Assembly (NCBI RefSeq): GCF_016722765.1
Contig: NZ_JAEQND010000006.1
Location: 1-64,000 of the forward strand
Direction: 5' to 3'
Origin: Ramlibacter alkalitolerans
GTDB taxonomy: Bacteria > Pseudomonadota > Gammaproteobacteria > Burkholderiales > Burkholderiaceae_C
Length of the DNA: 64,000 nucleotides
Below the pieces are notes generated by a model. It was not told where the DNA came from. It searched no databases and worked only from the letters and a program-made list of their open reading frames with translations. The translations under genes and the position numbers were made by a program. Of this stretch, positions 8,357 to 17,027 are shown piece by piece; within the stretch, counting starts at the first letter, position 1; each line of letters starts with the position of its first letter.

Positions 8357-9448
8357 ATGGATCGTCGATCGCTCATCAAGAATGCAGGCATCGCGGGTGT
8401 GCTTGCGTCCGGCATCGCGCCGGCCGTGCATGCACAGGCCGCCATCCGCTGGCGTCTCGCTTCCAGTTTCCCGAAGTCGCTCGACACGCTCTACGGCGGC
8501 GCAGAGGTCTTCGCCGATCGCGTCAAGGCCATGACGGGCGGCAAGTTCGAGATCTCCACCCACGCGGCCGGCGAGCTGATGCCCGCCTTCGGCGTGGTCG
8601 ACGGCGTGCAGCAGGGCACCGTGGAATGCGCGCATACCGCGCCCTACTATTTCTTCGGCAAGAGCGAGGTCTTCGCGCTCGGCTGCGCCATTCCCTTCGG
8701 CCTGAACAGCCGGCAGATGACGGCGTGGATGCACGAGGGCAACGGCCTGAAGCTGATGCGCGAGTTCTACGCCAAGTACAACATCATCAACTTCCCGGCC
8801 GGCAACACGGGCGCGCAGATGGGCGGCTGGTACCGCAAGGAGATCAAGTCGATCGCCGACATCAAGGGCCTGAAGTTCCGCGTCGGCGGCTTCGCCGGCC
8901 GCGTGGTCGAGCGCATGGGCGGCGTGCCGCAGAACATCCCCGGCGGCGAGATCTACCAGGCGCTGGAGAAGGGCACCATCGACGCCGCGGAATGGGTGGG
9001 GCCGTACGACGACCTCAAGCTCGGTTTCCACAAGGTGGCCCAGTTCTACTACTACCCCGGCTGGTGGGAAGTGGGCCCCGAACTCGACGTGCTGATCAAC
9101 ACCAAGGCCTTCGAAGCCCTGTCGGCCGAGAACAAGGCCATCGTGCAGGCCGCCGCCGCCGAAGCGCACCACCACGTGCAGGCCCGCTACGACGCCCGCA
9201 ACCCCGATGCGCTCAAGACGCTGGTGGCCCAGGGCACGAAGCTGCGGCCCTTCCCGGCGGACGTGATGAACACCGCGTTCAAGCAGTCGATGGCGCTGTA
9301 CGACGAGATCGGCACCAAGAACGCGGACTGGAAGAAGATCTACGCGGACTACTCCAAGTTCCGCCAGGAGGAAAACCTCTGGTTCCAGTTCACGGAGGCG
9401 AGCCTGGACAACTTCCTGCAGGCGCAGGTGAAGGCCAAGCGGCTCTGA
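8357..9448 (+). CDS. TRAP transporter solute-binding protein, paralogue 1
   Basis: A 363-residue periplasmic DctP-fold protein of the TakP (2-oxo-acid) type. The signal MDRRSLIKNAGIAG has a twin-arginine-like RRSLIK, and cleavage is expected after AVHA (26). The ligand and metal site can be read from TakP family knowledge: GNTGAQMGGW (Q154), FRVGG (R175) and the segment AEWVGPYDD (E212, W213). It would deliver an organic acid to a DctQM permease using Na+ or H+ gradients. It is the first of four tandem paralogues, with no permease next to them. A strong hairpin terminator follows. Exact substrate unknown. Confidence 0.88.
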   Translation: MDRRSLIKNAGIAGVLASGIAPAVHAQAAIRWRLASSFPKSLDTLYGGAEVFADRVKAMTGGKFEISTHAAGELMPAFGVVDGVQQGTVECAHTAPYYFFGKSEVFALGCAIPFGLNSRQMTAWMHEGNGLKLMREFYAKYNIINFPAGNTGAQMGGWYRKEIKSIADIKGLKFRVGGFAGRVVERMGGVPQNIPGGEIYQALEKGTIDAAEWVGPYDDLKLGFHKVAQFYYYPGWWEVGPELDVLINTKAFEALSAENKAIVQAAAAEAHHHVQARYDARNPDALKTLVAQGTKLRPFPADVMNTAFKQSMALYDEIGTKNADWKKIYADYSKFRQEENLWFQFTEASLDNFLQAQVKAKRL

Positions 9449-9464
9449 GGGCGAGCGATATCGA

Positions 9465-9497
9465 ATGCAAAAGGGGGCCTACGGGCCCCTTTTGCAT
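9465..9497 (+). terminator. Terminator between TRAP paralogues 1 and 2
   Basis: ATGCAAAAGGGG and CCCCTTTTGCAT form a near-perfect hairpin with GGGGCC/GGCCCC at its core. The run of T lies within the lower stem, so it could work in both directions. It separates paralogue 1 from paralogue 2, suggesting separate transcripts. Confidence 0.7.
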
Positions 9498-9637
9498 CGG
9501 TGGGCCAGCCTGCACACGGGCCATCCAGTCGCCACATACCGCGGGAAATCCCTAGCACCGCGTGCCAGCCCCCTGAAAGCTTGCCCGCCCGCGGCAGAAC
9601 CATCATCGGCGGTACATCTTCTACTCCAGGGCAGTTC

Positions 9638-10717
9638 ATGGACCGTCGTTCCGTTCTCAAGCACGCAGGCATCGCGGGCGTCCTCGCTTCCGCCGTCGCC
9701 CCCGCCGTCCACGCGCAGGCCGCCATCCGCTGGCGCATCGCCTCCAGCTTCCCGAAGTCCCTCGACACGATCTACGGCGGCGCCGAAGTCTTCGCCCAGA
9801 AGGTCAGGCAGCTCTCGGGCGGCAAGTTCGAGGTCTCGGTGCATGCCGCCGGCGAGCTGATGCCCGCCTTCAACGTGGTCGACGGCGTCCAGCAGGGCAC
9901 CGTGGAGGCCGCCCACACGGCGCCCTACTACTTCTTCGGCAAGGACGAGACCTTCGCCATCGGCGGCGCGATCCCCTTCGGCCTGAACAGCCGCCAGATG
10001 AGCGCGTGGAGCTTCGAGGGCAATGGCCTGAAGCTGATGCGCGAGTTCTACGCCAAGTACAACATGATCAGCTTCCCCTGCGGCAACACCGGCGCGCAGA
10101 TGGGCGGCTGGTACCGCAAGGAGATCAAGTCCGCCGCCGACATCAAGGGCCTGAAGTTCCGCGTCGGCGGCTTCGCCGGCCGCGTGGTGGAGCGCATGGG
10201 CGGCGTGCCGCAGAACATCCCCGGCGGCGAGATCTACCAGGCCCTGGAGAAGGGCACCATCGACGCCGCCGAATGGATCGGCCCCTATGACGACCTGAAG
10301 CTCGGGTTCCACAAGGTCGCGCCCTACTACTACTACCCGGGCTGGTGGGAAGGCGGCCTGCAGCTGGACCTGTACGTGAACCAGAAGGCGTACGACGCCC
10401 TCAGCGCGGAGAACAAGGCGATGGTCGAAGCCGCTTCCGCCTACGCCCACGTGGACATGCAGGCCAAGTACGACGCGCGCAATCCGGCCGCCCTGAAGCA
10501 GCTGGTCGCGCAGGGCGCCAAGCTGCGCCCCTTCCCGGCCGACGTGATGGCCGACGCCTTCAAGCAGTCGATGGCCCTGTACCAGGAGCTGAATGCCAAG
10601 AACCCGGCGTGGAACAAGGTGTACGGCGACTACGCGAAGTTCCGCTCGGACCAGAACCTCTGGTTCCGCTTCACCGAAGCGACGTTCGACCGGTTCATGC
10701 AGGCGCAGAAGCTGTAA
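9638..10717 (+). CDS. TRAP transporter solute-binding protein, paralogue 2
   Basis: A 359-residue paralogue with the twin-arginine-like signal MDRRSVLKHAG and cleavage after AVHA. The pocket motifs GNTGAQMGGW, KFRVGGFAG and AEWIGPYDD are kept, so ligand class (a 2-oxo or hydroxy acid) is probably shared with paralogues 1 and 3. Differences cluster in surface loops (for example SFEGNG for MHEGNG) and in the C-terminal helices. The start was set at the ATG giving the same N-terminus as the other copies. It is flanked by terminators, so it is probably expressed on its own. Confidence 0.87.
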   Translation: MDRRSVLKHAGIAGVLASAVAPAVHAQAAIRWRIASSFPKSLDTIYGGAEVFAQKVRQLSGGKFEVSVHAAGELMPAFNVVDGVQQGTVEAAHTAPYYFFGKDETFAIGGAIPFGLNSRQMSAWSFEGNGLKLMREFYAKYNMISFPCGNTGAQMGGWYRKEIKSAADIKGLKFRVGGFAGRVVERMGGVPQNIPGGEIYQALEKGTIDAAEWIGPYDDLKLGFHKVAPYYYYPGWWEGGLQLDLYVNQKAYDALSAENKAMVEAASAYAHVDMQAKYDARNPAALKQLVAQGAKLRPFPADVMADAFKQSMALYQELNAKNPAWNKVYGDYAKFRSDQNLWFRFTEATFDRFMQAQKL

Positions 10718-10757
10718 ACCGTCGGCTCCGCCTCCCCCGTCACCCCCCGCCTCCCCC

Positions 10758-10832
10758 GTCACCCCCGCGGAGGCGGGGGCCCAGGACACGCGCTGCGCGC
10801 GTGCTCTGGATCCCCGCCTGCGCGGGGATGAC
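10758..10832. repeat. Dispersed hairpin repeat (GTCACCCCCGC...GGGGATGAC type)
   Basis: GTCACCCCCGCGGAGGCGGGGG, then a GC-rich joint, then GGATCCCCGCCTGCGCGGGGATGAC. Two GTCA/TGAC-ended hairpins are arranged head to head, a pattern common between genes in many proteobacteria. A half copy lies at 125-145, beside the IS30 fragment. A degenerate extra arm is seen just upstream, near 10730-10757. Confidence 0.65.
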
Positions 10833-10836
10833 GGTG

Positions 10837-10867
10837 AAAAGGGCCCCCCGACAGGGGCCCTTCTTGT
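10837..10867 (+). terminator. Terminator after TRAP paralogue 2
   Basis: Stem GGGCCCC / GGGGCCC (10841-10847 and 10854-10860) with loop CCGACA, preceded by AAAA and followed by TTCTTGTT. It closes the second paralogue's transcript. Confidence 0.7.
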
Positions 10868-10994
10868 TCCAGATCAACGAACGCTCTCTTTCCCTCCGCC
10901 AGGGCCGCCGTGACAGCCCGCTGACAGCCTGCCGAATACCCAGGCATCGATCATGCGGCGGCTCTCGCCCAACAACGAAGGAGATCGTTCGAAC

Positions 10995-12074
10995 ATGGAT
11001 CGCCGTTCCATCCTGAAGAACGCCGGCATCGCCGGCGTGCTCGCCGCGGGCGTCGCGCCCGCCGTGCATGCGCAGGCCGCCATCCGCTGGCGCCTCGCTT
11101 CCAGCTTCCCGAAGTCGCTCGACACGATCTACGGCGCCGCCGAGGTGTTCGCCAACCAGGTCAAGGCGATGTCTGGGGGCAAGTTCGAGATCTCCGTGCA
11201 TGCCGCCGGCGAGCTGATGCCCGCGTTCGGCGTCGTCGACGGCGTCGAGAAGGGCACTGTCGAAGCCTGCCACACCGTCCCGTACTACTTCTTCGGCAAG
11301 GACGAGACCTTCGCGATCGGCGCCGCCATCCCCTTCGGCCTGAACAGCCGGCAGATGACGGCGTGGATGTACGAAGGCAACGGCCTGAAGCTGATGCGCG
11401 AGTTCTACGGCAAGTACAACATCATCAACTTCCCGGGCGGCAACACGGGCGCCCAGATGGGCGGCTGGTTCCGCAAGGAGCTGAAGACGGCCGCCGACGT
11501 CAAGGGACTGAAGTTCCGCATCGGCGGCTTCGCCGGCCGGATCGTCGAGCGCATGGGCGGCGTGCCGCAGAACATCCCCGGCGGCGAGATCTACCAGGCG
11601 CTGGAGAAGGGCACCATCGACGCCGCCGAATGGGTCGGCCCGTACGACGACCAGAAGCTGGGCTTCAACAAGGTCGCCCCGTTCTACTACTACCCCGGCT
11701 GGTGGGAAGGCGGTCCGCAGGTGGACCTGTTCATCAACCAGAAGGCCTACAACGCGCTGCCCGCGGAATACAAGGCGATCGTCGAGGCCGCCTCCAGCCA
11801 CGCGCACGTGGACATGCAGGCCAAGTACGACGCCCGCAACCCGGTGGCGCTCAAGCAGCTGGTGGGCAACGGCGCCAAGCTGCGGGCCTTCCCGAACGAC
11901 CTGATGACCCAGGCCTTCAAGATCTCGATGCAGGTGTACGACGAGCTGTCGGCGAAGAATCCGAGCTGGAAGAAGGTGTACGAGGATTACGCCAAGTTCC
12001 GCTCGGACCAGAACCTCTGGTTCCGCTTCACCGAGGCGACCTTCGACCGCTTCATGCAGTCGCAGAAGCTCTGA
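10995..12074 (+). CDS. TRAP transporter solute-binding protein, paralogue 3
   Basis: A 359-residue periplasmic binding protein starting MDRRSILKNAGIAG with a Tat-like signal. It is very close to paralogues 1 and 2 across the pocket (GNTGAQMGGW, KFRIGGFAG, AEWVGPYDD). The C-terminal NLWFRFTEATFDRFMQ block is identical to that of paralogue 2, pointing to recent duplication or gene conversion between these two. A poor Shine-Dalgarno (GAAGGAG at 10977-10983) supports the chosen start. Substrate is inferred to be a carboxylic acid; no cognate permease gene lies within 9 kb on this strand. Confidence 0.87.
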   Translation: MDRRSILKNAGIAGVLAAGVAPAVHAQAAIRWRLASSFPKSLDTIYGAAEVFANQVKAMSGGKFEISVHAAGELMPAFGVVDGVEKGTVEACHTVPYYFFGKDETFAIGAAIPFGLNSRQMTAWMYEGNGLKLMREFYGKYNIINFPGGNTGAQMGGWFRKELKTAADVKGLKFRIGGFAGRIVERMGGVPQNIPGGEIYQALEKGTIDAAEWVGPYDDQKLGFNKVAPFYYYPGWWEGGPQVDLFINQKAYNALPAEYKAIVEAASSHAHVDMQAKYDARNPVALKQLVGNGAKLRAFPNDLMTQAFKISMQVYDELSAKNPSWKKVYEDYAKFRSDQNLWFRFTEATFDRFMQSQKL

Positions 12075-12121
12075 TGACTGGCGGCGCGCAGCGCCGAGGT
12101 CATTCCGTCATCAGCTCATGC

Positions 12122-12148
12122 AAAAAGCCGCACGCTGTGCGGCTTTTT
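12122..12148 (+). terminator. Terminator after TRAP paralogue 3
   Basis: A perfect 12-bp stem AAAAAGCCGCAC / GTGCGGCTTTTT with loop GCT. It is a classic intrinsic terminator and, because of the A-tract on the other side, potentially bidirectional. Confidence 0.9.
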
Positions 12149-12278
12149 GCTTTACAGAATCGGCTGTCAAGTCAGCCGTGGCTGAAACCGGTGCAAGGCT
12201 ACTGACAGCTTTGCGGGGCACCGCGGCGCATCATGCGCGCGCCTTCCCATTCCAACCACTCTCTCTTCCTCCTTTTCC

Positions 12279-13361
12279 ATGGACCGTCGTTCCCTCATCA
12301 AGCGCGCCGGCATCGCCGGCGTGCTCGCATCCGGCATCGCGCCCGCGGTGCATGCACAGGCCGCCGTGCGCTGGCGCCTCGCCTCCAGCTTCCCCAAGTC
12401 GCTCGACACCATCTTCGGCAGCGCCGAAGTCATGTCGAAGACGGTCAAGGAGCTGTCCGGCGGCAAGTTCGAAATCTCCGTGCATGCCGGTGGCGAGCTG
12501 ATGCCGCCCTTCGGCGTGGTCGATGCCCTGCAGAACGGCACGATCGAGATGGCGCAGACCGCGCCCTACTACTTCACCGGCAAGGACCCGATCTTCGCGT
12601 TCGGCTGCGCCGTGCCCTTCGGCCTGAATGCCCGCCAGATGGACTCCTGGATGGAGCACGGCAACGGCCGCAAGCTGATGGACGCCTTCTACGCCAAGTA
12701 CAACATCAAGAGCTTCAGCGCGGGCAACACCGGCACCCAGATGGGCGGCTGGTACCGCAAGGAGATCAAGACCGTCGCCGACCTCAAGGGCCTGAAGATG
12801 CGCATGGGCGGCGGCCTGTTCGGCGAGGCGATGGCCAAGCTGGGCGTGGTGGCGCAGAACATGCCGGCCGGCGAGGTGTACCAGGCGCTCGAGAAGGGCA
12901 CGCTGGACGCCACCGAGTTCGTCGGCCCGTACGACGACGAGAAGCTGGGCTTCAACAAGGTCGCGCCCTTCTACTACTACCCCGGCTGGTGGGAAGGCGG
13001 CGCGGAGCTCGAGTTCTTCGTCAACACCAAGGCCCTTGCCGCGCTGTCGCCCGAGAACAAGGCGATCCTGGAGGCGGCCTGCGCCGTCGCCGCGCGCGAC
13101 ATGACGGCCAAGTACGACGCCGTGAACCCGACCGCGCTCAAGCGCCTGGTCGCCGCCAAGACCAAGCTGATGCCCTTCTCCAAGGACATCATGGACGCGG
13201 GCTGGAAGGCCTCGATGCAGGTGTTCGCGGAACACGAGGCGAAGTCGCCCGAGTTCAAGAAGATCCACCAGGACATGCGCGCCTTCCAGCGCGACCAGAT
13301 CCTGTGGACCCGCTTCTCGGAGTACCGCTTCGACACGTACATGACCTCGGTCAAGGTCTGA
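12279..13361 (+). CDS. TRAP transporter solute-binding protein, divergent paralogue 4
   Basis: A 360-residue member of the same tandem family with the same signal (MDRRSLIKRAG ... AVHA). It is clearly more diverged: MRMGGGLFGEAMAKLG replaces the FRVGGFAGRVVERMG of the other copies, and the ligand-site segment reads TEFVGPYDD, so the pocket Trp found in the other three copies is Phe (F214). Q154 and R175 are kept. These pocket changes suggest a different or broader substrate. The last block (LWTRFSEYRFDTYMTS) also differs. It is the final member of the array. Confidence 0.86.
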   Translation: MDRRSLIKRAGIAGVLASGIAPAVHAQAAVRWRLASSFPKSLDTIFGSAEVMSKTVKELSGGKFEISVHAGGELMPPFGVVDALQNGTIEMAQTAPYYFTGKDPIFAFGCAVPFGLNARQMDSWMEHGNGRKLMDAFYAKYNIKSFSAGNTGTQMGGWYRKEIKTVADLKGLKMRMGGGLFGEAMAKLGVVAQNMPAGEVYQALEKGTLDATEFVGPYDDEKLGFNKVAPFYYYPGWWEGGAELEFFVNTKALAALSPENKAILEAACAVAARDMTAKYDAVNPTALKRLVAAKTKLMPFSKDIMDAGWKASMQVFAEHEAKSPEFKKIHQDMRAFQRDQILWTRFSEYRFDTYMTSVKV

Positions 13362-13431
13362 TGACCGGATGACCGCGCGCTGCGCACCGCGATGACTGCA
13401 ATGACAGGTCATCGATGCGCAGCGAGCTCAG

Positions 13432-13455
13432 GAAGGCCCGCGCGAGCGGGCCTTC
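13432..13455 (+). terminator. Hairpin after TRAP paralogue 4 (weak terminator)
   Basis: Perfect 9-bp stem GAAGGCCCG / CGGGCCTTC with loop CGCGAG, followed by GTCATTTCG. The downstream T content is low, so termination may be partial. It lies 38 bp before the ybaL-type gene. Confidence 0.45.
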
Positions 13456-13492
13456 GTCATTTCGTCATCCGCTCATCCGGCATCATGTAGCC

Positions 13493-15178
13493 ATGGACCA
13501 CAACCTTCCCCTCATCACCACCATCGCCGCCGGCCTCGGGCTCGCGCTGGTGCTCGGCTTCGTGGCCGCGCGCCTGCGGCTGCCGGCGCTGGTCGGCTAC
13601 CTGCTGGCCGGTGTGGTGCTCGGGCCCTTCACGCCGGGTTTCGTGGCCGACACGAAGCTCGCCTCGGAGCTGGCCGAGATCGGCGTGATGCTGCTGATGT
13701 TCGGCGTCGGCCTGCATTTCTCCCTCGGCGACCTGCTGGCCGTGCGGCGCATCGCGGTGCCGGGCGCGATCGTGCAGATCGCAGCCGCCACCGCGATGGG
13801 CGTCGCCGTGGCCAGCCTGTGGGGCTGGGGCCTGGCGGCGGCCGTGGTGTTCGGCATCGCGCTGTCGGTGGCGAGCACCGTGGTGCTGCTGCGGGCACTG
13901 GAAAGCCTGGGCCAGCTCGATACCTTCAATGGCCGCATCGCCGTCGGCTGGCTGGTGGTCGAGGACCTCGCCATGGTGGTCGTGCTGGTGCTGCTGCCCC
14001 CGGTCGCCGCGGCGCTCGCGGGCTCGGCAACGTCGACGCCGCAGGACGTGGCGCGCGACATCGGCTGGACGCTGCTGCAGGTCGCGTTCTTCGTCGCGCT
14101 GATGCTGGTGGTGGGACGGCGCGTGTTCCCCTGGCTGCTGTGGCAGGTGCAGAAGCTCGGCTCGCGCGAGCTGTTCACGCTGTGCGTCGTGGCGGCTGCG
14201 GTGAGCATCGCCTATGGCGCCACCAAGCTGTTCGGCGTGTCCTTCGCGCTGGGCGCGTTCTTCGCCGGCATGGTGCTGCGCGAATCGCAGTTCAGCCACC
14301 GGGCGGCGGAGGAGACGCTGCCGCTGCGCGACGCCTTCGCGGTGCTGTTCTTCGTCTCCGTGGGCATGCTGTTCGACCCGCGCATCCTGCTCGACGCGCC
14401 CTTCCGCGTGCTGGCCGTGGTCGGCGTGATCGTGCTGGGCAAGTCGATCGCGGCGGCCCTGCTGGTGCTGCTGCTGCGCTACCCGCTGCATACCGCGCTG
14501 ACGGTCTCGGCGAGCCTGGCGCAGATCGGCGAGTTCTCGTTCATCCTGATCGGCCTGGGCGGCACCCTCGGCGTCGTGCCGGCGCAGGCGCAGAGCCTGG
14601 TGGTGGCCGGCGCGCTGATCTCCATCGCGCTGAACCCGCTGGTGTTCCGCGCCATCGAGCCGGTGCAGCGCTGGCTGCTGGCGCGCTCGCAACTGGCCCG
14701 CGACCTGGCGGCCCGCGACGACCCGCTGGCGGAGCTGCCCATGAGCACGGACCCCAAGTACCTGTCGCAGCAGGTCGTGCTGGTGGGCTACGGGCGCGTG
14801 GGCCGCAAGCTGGCCGAGGCGCTGCTGGCGCACCACGTCCCCTTCGTGGTGGTGGAGCAGAACCGCGCGCTCGTGGAGGAACTGCGGGCCAGCGGCGTGC
14901 CGGCCGTGTTCGGCGACGCCGCGCTGCCGGAGGTGCTGGTCCAGGCCCACGTGGCGCGCGCCCGCATGCTGGTGATCGCCACGCCCGACACGCTGGGCGT
15001 GCGCCAGATGGCGACCCATGCGCGCCTGCTGAATCCGCCGATCGAGCTGGCCGTGCGTTCGCACAACGAGGAGGAGGCGCGGCGGCTGGAGCAGGAACTC
15101 ACCGGCAGCGTCTTCGTCGGCGAGCACGAACTCGCCCGCGCGATGACGCGCCACGTGCTGGAGAGGTGCCATGCATGA
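13493..15178 (+). CDS. ybaL: CPA2-family cation:proton antiporter (YbaL/Kef type)
   Basis: A 561-residue inner-membrane protein. Residues 1 to about 400 form the Na+/H+ exchanger fold with about 12 hydrophobic segments, starting LITTIAAGLGLALVLGFVAA. Residues from about 420 form a cytoplasmic RCK/TrkA-N domain with the Rossmann motif VLVGYGRVGRKLAEALL. Length and layout match E. coli YbaL. It probably exchanges K+ for H+ under nucleotide control; the ion is inferred from the family. Start taken at ATG 13493, which gives the canonical N-terminus. Transcribed alone, followed by a REPIN-like repeat. Confidence 0.88.
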   Translation: MDHNLPLITTIAAGLGLALVLGFVAARLRLPALVGYLLAGVVLGPFTPGFVADTKLASELAEIGVMLLMFGVGLHFSLGDLLAVRRIAVPGAIVQIAAATAMGVAVASLWGWGLAAAVVFGIALSVASTVVLLRALESLGQLDTFNGRIAVGWLVVEDLAMVVVLVLLPPVAAALAGSATSTPQDVARDIGWTLLQVAFFVALMLVVGRRVFPWLLWQVQKLGSRELFTLCVVAAAVSIAYGATKLFGVSFALGAFFAGMVLRESQFSHRAAEETLPLRDAFAVLFFVSVGMLFDPRILLDAPFRVLAVVGVIVLGKSIAAALLVLLLRYPLHTALTVSASLAQIGEFSFILIGLGGTLGVVPAQAQSLVVAGALISIALNPLVFRAIEPVQRWLLARSQLARDLAARDDPLAELPMSTDPKYLSQQVVLVGYGRVGRKLAEALLAHHVPFVVVEQNRALVEELRASGVPAVFGDAALPEVLVQAHVARARMLVIATPDTLGVRQMATHARLLNPPIELAVRSHNEEEARRLEQELTGSVFVGEHELARAMTRHVLERCHA

Positions 15179-15237
15179 GGTTGCGGGCGCAATTCACCGG
15201 TTGGTGAATCGGTCCGGAGCAAGGCGGGGCCGCTTTC

Positions 15238-15328
15238 GTAGGCTGGCGGTGAGCCGCGCCAGCGCGCGAACCCCAGCGATGCAGCAGCGCTGGGGTTCCG
15301 GCGCTTGCGCGCGTCACCGCCAGCCTAC
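15238..15328. repeat. REPIN-like inverted repeat, copy 2
   Basis: GTAGGCTGGCGGTGAGCCGC ... GCGAACCCCAGC, an 11-base joint, then GCTGGGGTTCCG ... CACCGCCAGCCTAC. Both GTAG heads are intact. It sits 59 bp after the antiporter gene and 19 bp before the tctC promoter -35. Confidence 0.85.
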
Positions 15329-15347
15329 GCAAGCCGCGCAAGCCGCG

Positions 15348-15376
15348 TTGACAGCATCCCACCAGCGCCTTAAAGT
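15348..15376 (+). promoter_or_regulatory. Sigma70 promoter of the tctCBA operon
   Basis: A consensus -35 TTGACA (15348-15353), exactly 17 bp, then TAAAGT (15371-15376). Next comes an unusually AT-rich stretch with TTAATTAA and GAATTAAT before the gene start at 15419. These AT-rich repeats are placed like an operator overlapping the start site, but no regulator gene is adjacent. Confidence 0.65.
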
Positions 15377-15418
15377 GCTTAATTAACCGTTTAGAGAATT
15401 AATCCGGAGACCCAGACC

Positions 15419-16426
15419 ATGCAGAAGCGCTTCTTCCTCCAGGCCGTTGCTGCCACGGCGGTGCTAGTCGCCGCCTTTCCCGCGGCCGCCCAGAACTGGA
15501 AGCCCACCCGCCCGATCAACCTGATCGTGCCGTGGGCGGCCGGCGGCTCGACCGACCAGGTCACCCGCGTCGCCGCCGCCGAAATGGAGAAGGCGCTGGG
15601 CCAGACGATCGTCATCGTCAACCAGCCCGGCGCGTCCGGCGCCATCGGCACCAAGAGCGCGCTCGATGCGGCCAAGGACGGCTACACCTGGACGGCCGGC
15701 GCCGCGCAGGACCTGGGCGCCTACCAGGCCCTGGGCTCCGTCAACACCAGCATCAAGGACTGGCACCTGTTCCTGAGCGTGGCCAACATCCAGGTGATCG
15801 GCGTCAACCCGTCGCGCCCCTGGAAGACCGCCAAGGAACTGCTGGACGACATGAAGAAGCGCCCGGGCCAGATCAGCGTGGCCACCGCCGGCGTGACCTC
15901 CGCCGCGCACAACGCCATGGACCAGATCGTCAAGGCCACCGGCGTGAAGTACAAGGAAGTGTCCTATGACGGCGGCAACCCCGCCGTCGTGGCCACCGTC
16001 GCCGGCGAGGCCGACCTGACCACGCAGCTGGCGGTGGAGCAGGCCGACATGATCCGCGGCAAGCGCCTGCGCCCGCTGGCCGCCGTGAGCGACAAGCCGC
16101 TGGAGCTGGAAGGCTACGGCACCATCCCGCCGCTGTCGGCGACGGTGCCCGGCTTCACCGCGCCGGCCAACTACTTCGGCATCTTCATCCCGCACGGCGT
16201 GCCGGACGAAGTCGTGAAGACCGTCGAGCGCATCTGGACCCAGAACATCGCCAAGAGCGAAGCGATGAAGAAGTACGCCGTCAGCCGCGGCGCGCTGTTC
16301 AACCCGCTGTCCGGCGAGGCCGCGCAGAAGGCCGTGTTCCCGGCCGTGCAGACCAACGTCTGGAACCTGCATGCCAGCGGCAAGACCAAGGTGGCGCCCG
16401 ACACCGTGGGCATCCCCAAGCCGTAA
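15419..16426 (+). CDS. tctC: Tripartite tricarboxylate transporter binding protein (Bug/TctC)
   Basis: A 335-residue periplasmic binding protein with a Sec signal (MQKRFFLQAVAATAVLVAAF ... AAAQ). The Bug-family pocket motifs are present: VPWAAGGSTDQVTR, then NQPGASGAIG. The family binds carboxylates and feeds them to TctA/TctB. Directly downstream are tctB (9 bp) and tctA, so unlike orphan Bug proteins this one has its own permease. A strong promoter precedes it. The isomerase and enolase-type genes that follow suggest the ligand is a sugar acid or related polyhydroxy acid (inference). Confidence 0.88.
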   Translation: MQKRFFLQAVAATAVLVAAFPAAAQNWKPTRPINLIVPWAAGGSTDQVTRVAAAEMEKALGQTIVIVNQPGASGAIGTKSALDAAKDGYTWTAGAAQDLGAYQALGSVNTSIKDWHLFLSVANIQVIGVNPSRPWKTAKELLDDMKKRPGQISVATAGVTSAAHNAMDQIVKATGVKYKEVSYDGGNPAVVATVAGEADLTTQLAVEQADMIRGKRLRPLAAVSDKPLELEGYGTIPPLSATVPGFTAPANYFGIFIPHGVPDEVVKTVERIWTQNIAKSEAMKKYAVSRGALFNPLSGEAAQKAVFPAVQTNVWNLHASGKTKVAPDTVGIPKP

Positions 16427-16435
16427 TCCGCCGCG

Positions 16436-16999
16436 ATGACCGATCCCGCGCTGGTTCCCGAGCACTCCGTCGCGAGGGGGACCGATGAAGAGGCCGCGTC
16501 GCCGCGTTCCGACCTGAAGGACGCGGTCGGCTGGATCGTGTTCGGCCTCGCGGTGCTGGTCGGCTCCCTCACGATGGACCGGCTGGAGCAGCAGAACATC
16601 AACCCGGTCACCGTGCCGGGGCTGCTGCCCGGCCTGCTGGGCATCGCGATGATCCTGCTGGGCGCGATCATGGCCGTGCGCAGCTGGCGCCGCGGCGCGC
16701 TCGCCACGCGGCTGCCGCCGGCCACGGCGCACCAGCGCGAGGAGCGCAAGCGCGTCGCCATCGCGGTGGCGCTGTGCTGCGGCTACGGCATCGTGCTGGT
16801 GGGCCACGGCATCCCGTTCTGGCTCGCCTCCACCCTGTACGTGACGGCCTCGATCCTGATCTTCCAGCGCATGGCGGAAGACCCCGCCGAACGCCGGCTG
16901 ACCGCGCGCGCCTGGGCCAAGGCCTTCGTGATCGCCGTCGTCGCCTCGGTGATCACCTGGCTGGTGTTCGAGCGCGTGTTCCTGGTCCGCCTTCCCTGA
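16436..16999 (+). CDS. tctB: Tripartite tricarboxylate transporter small membrane subunit
   Basis: A 187-residue protein with a hydrophilic N-terminus and four hydrophobic segments (GWIVFGLAVLVGSLTM; GLLPGLLGIAMILLGAIM; VAIAVALCCGYGIVLV; AFVIAVVASVITWLVF), the TctB layout. It partners TctA in the inner membrane. Nine bases separate it from tctC and 28 from tctA. The N-terminal acidic tail is longer than usual for the family. Confidence 0.85.
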   Translation: MTDPALVPEHSVARGTDEEAASPRSDLKDAVGWIVFGLAVLVGSLTMDRLEQQNINPVTVPGLLPGLLGIAMILLGAIMAVRSWRRGALATRLPPATAHQREERKRVAIAVALCCGYGIVLVGHGIPFWLASTLYVTASILIFQRMAEDPAERRLTARAWAKAFVIAVVASVITWLVFERVFLVRLP

Positions 17000-17027
17000 C
17001 GCTTTCCGCCTTTCGCCCACGCCTTCC

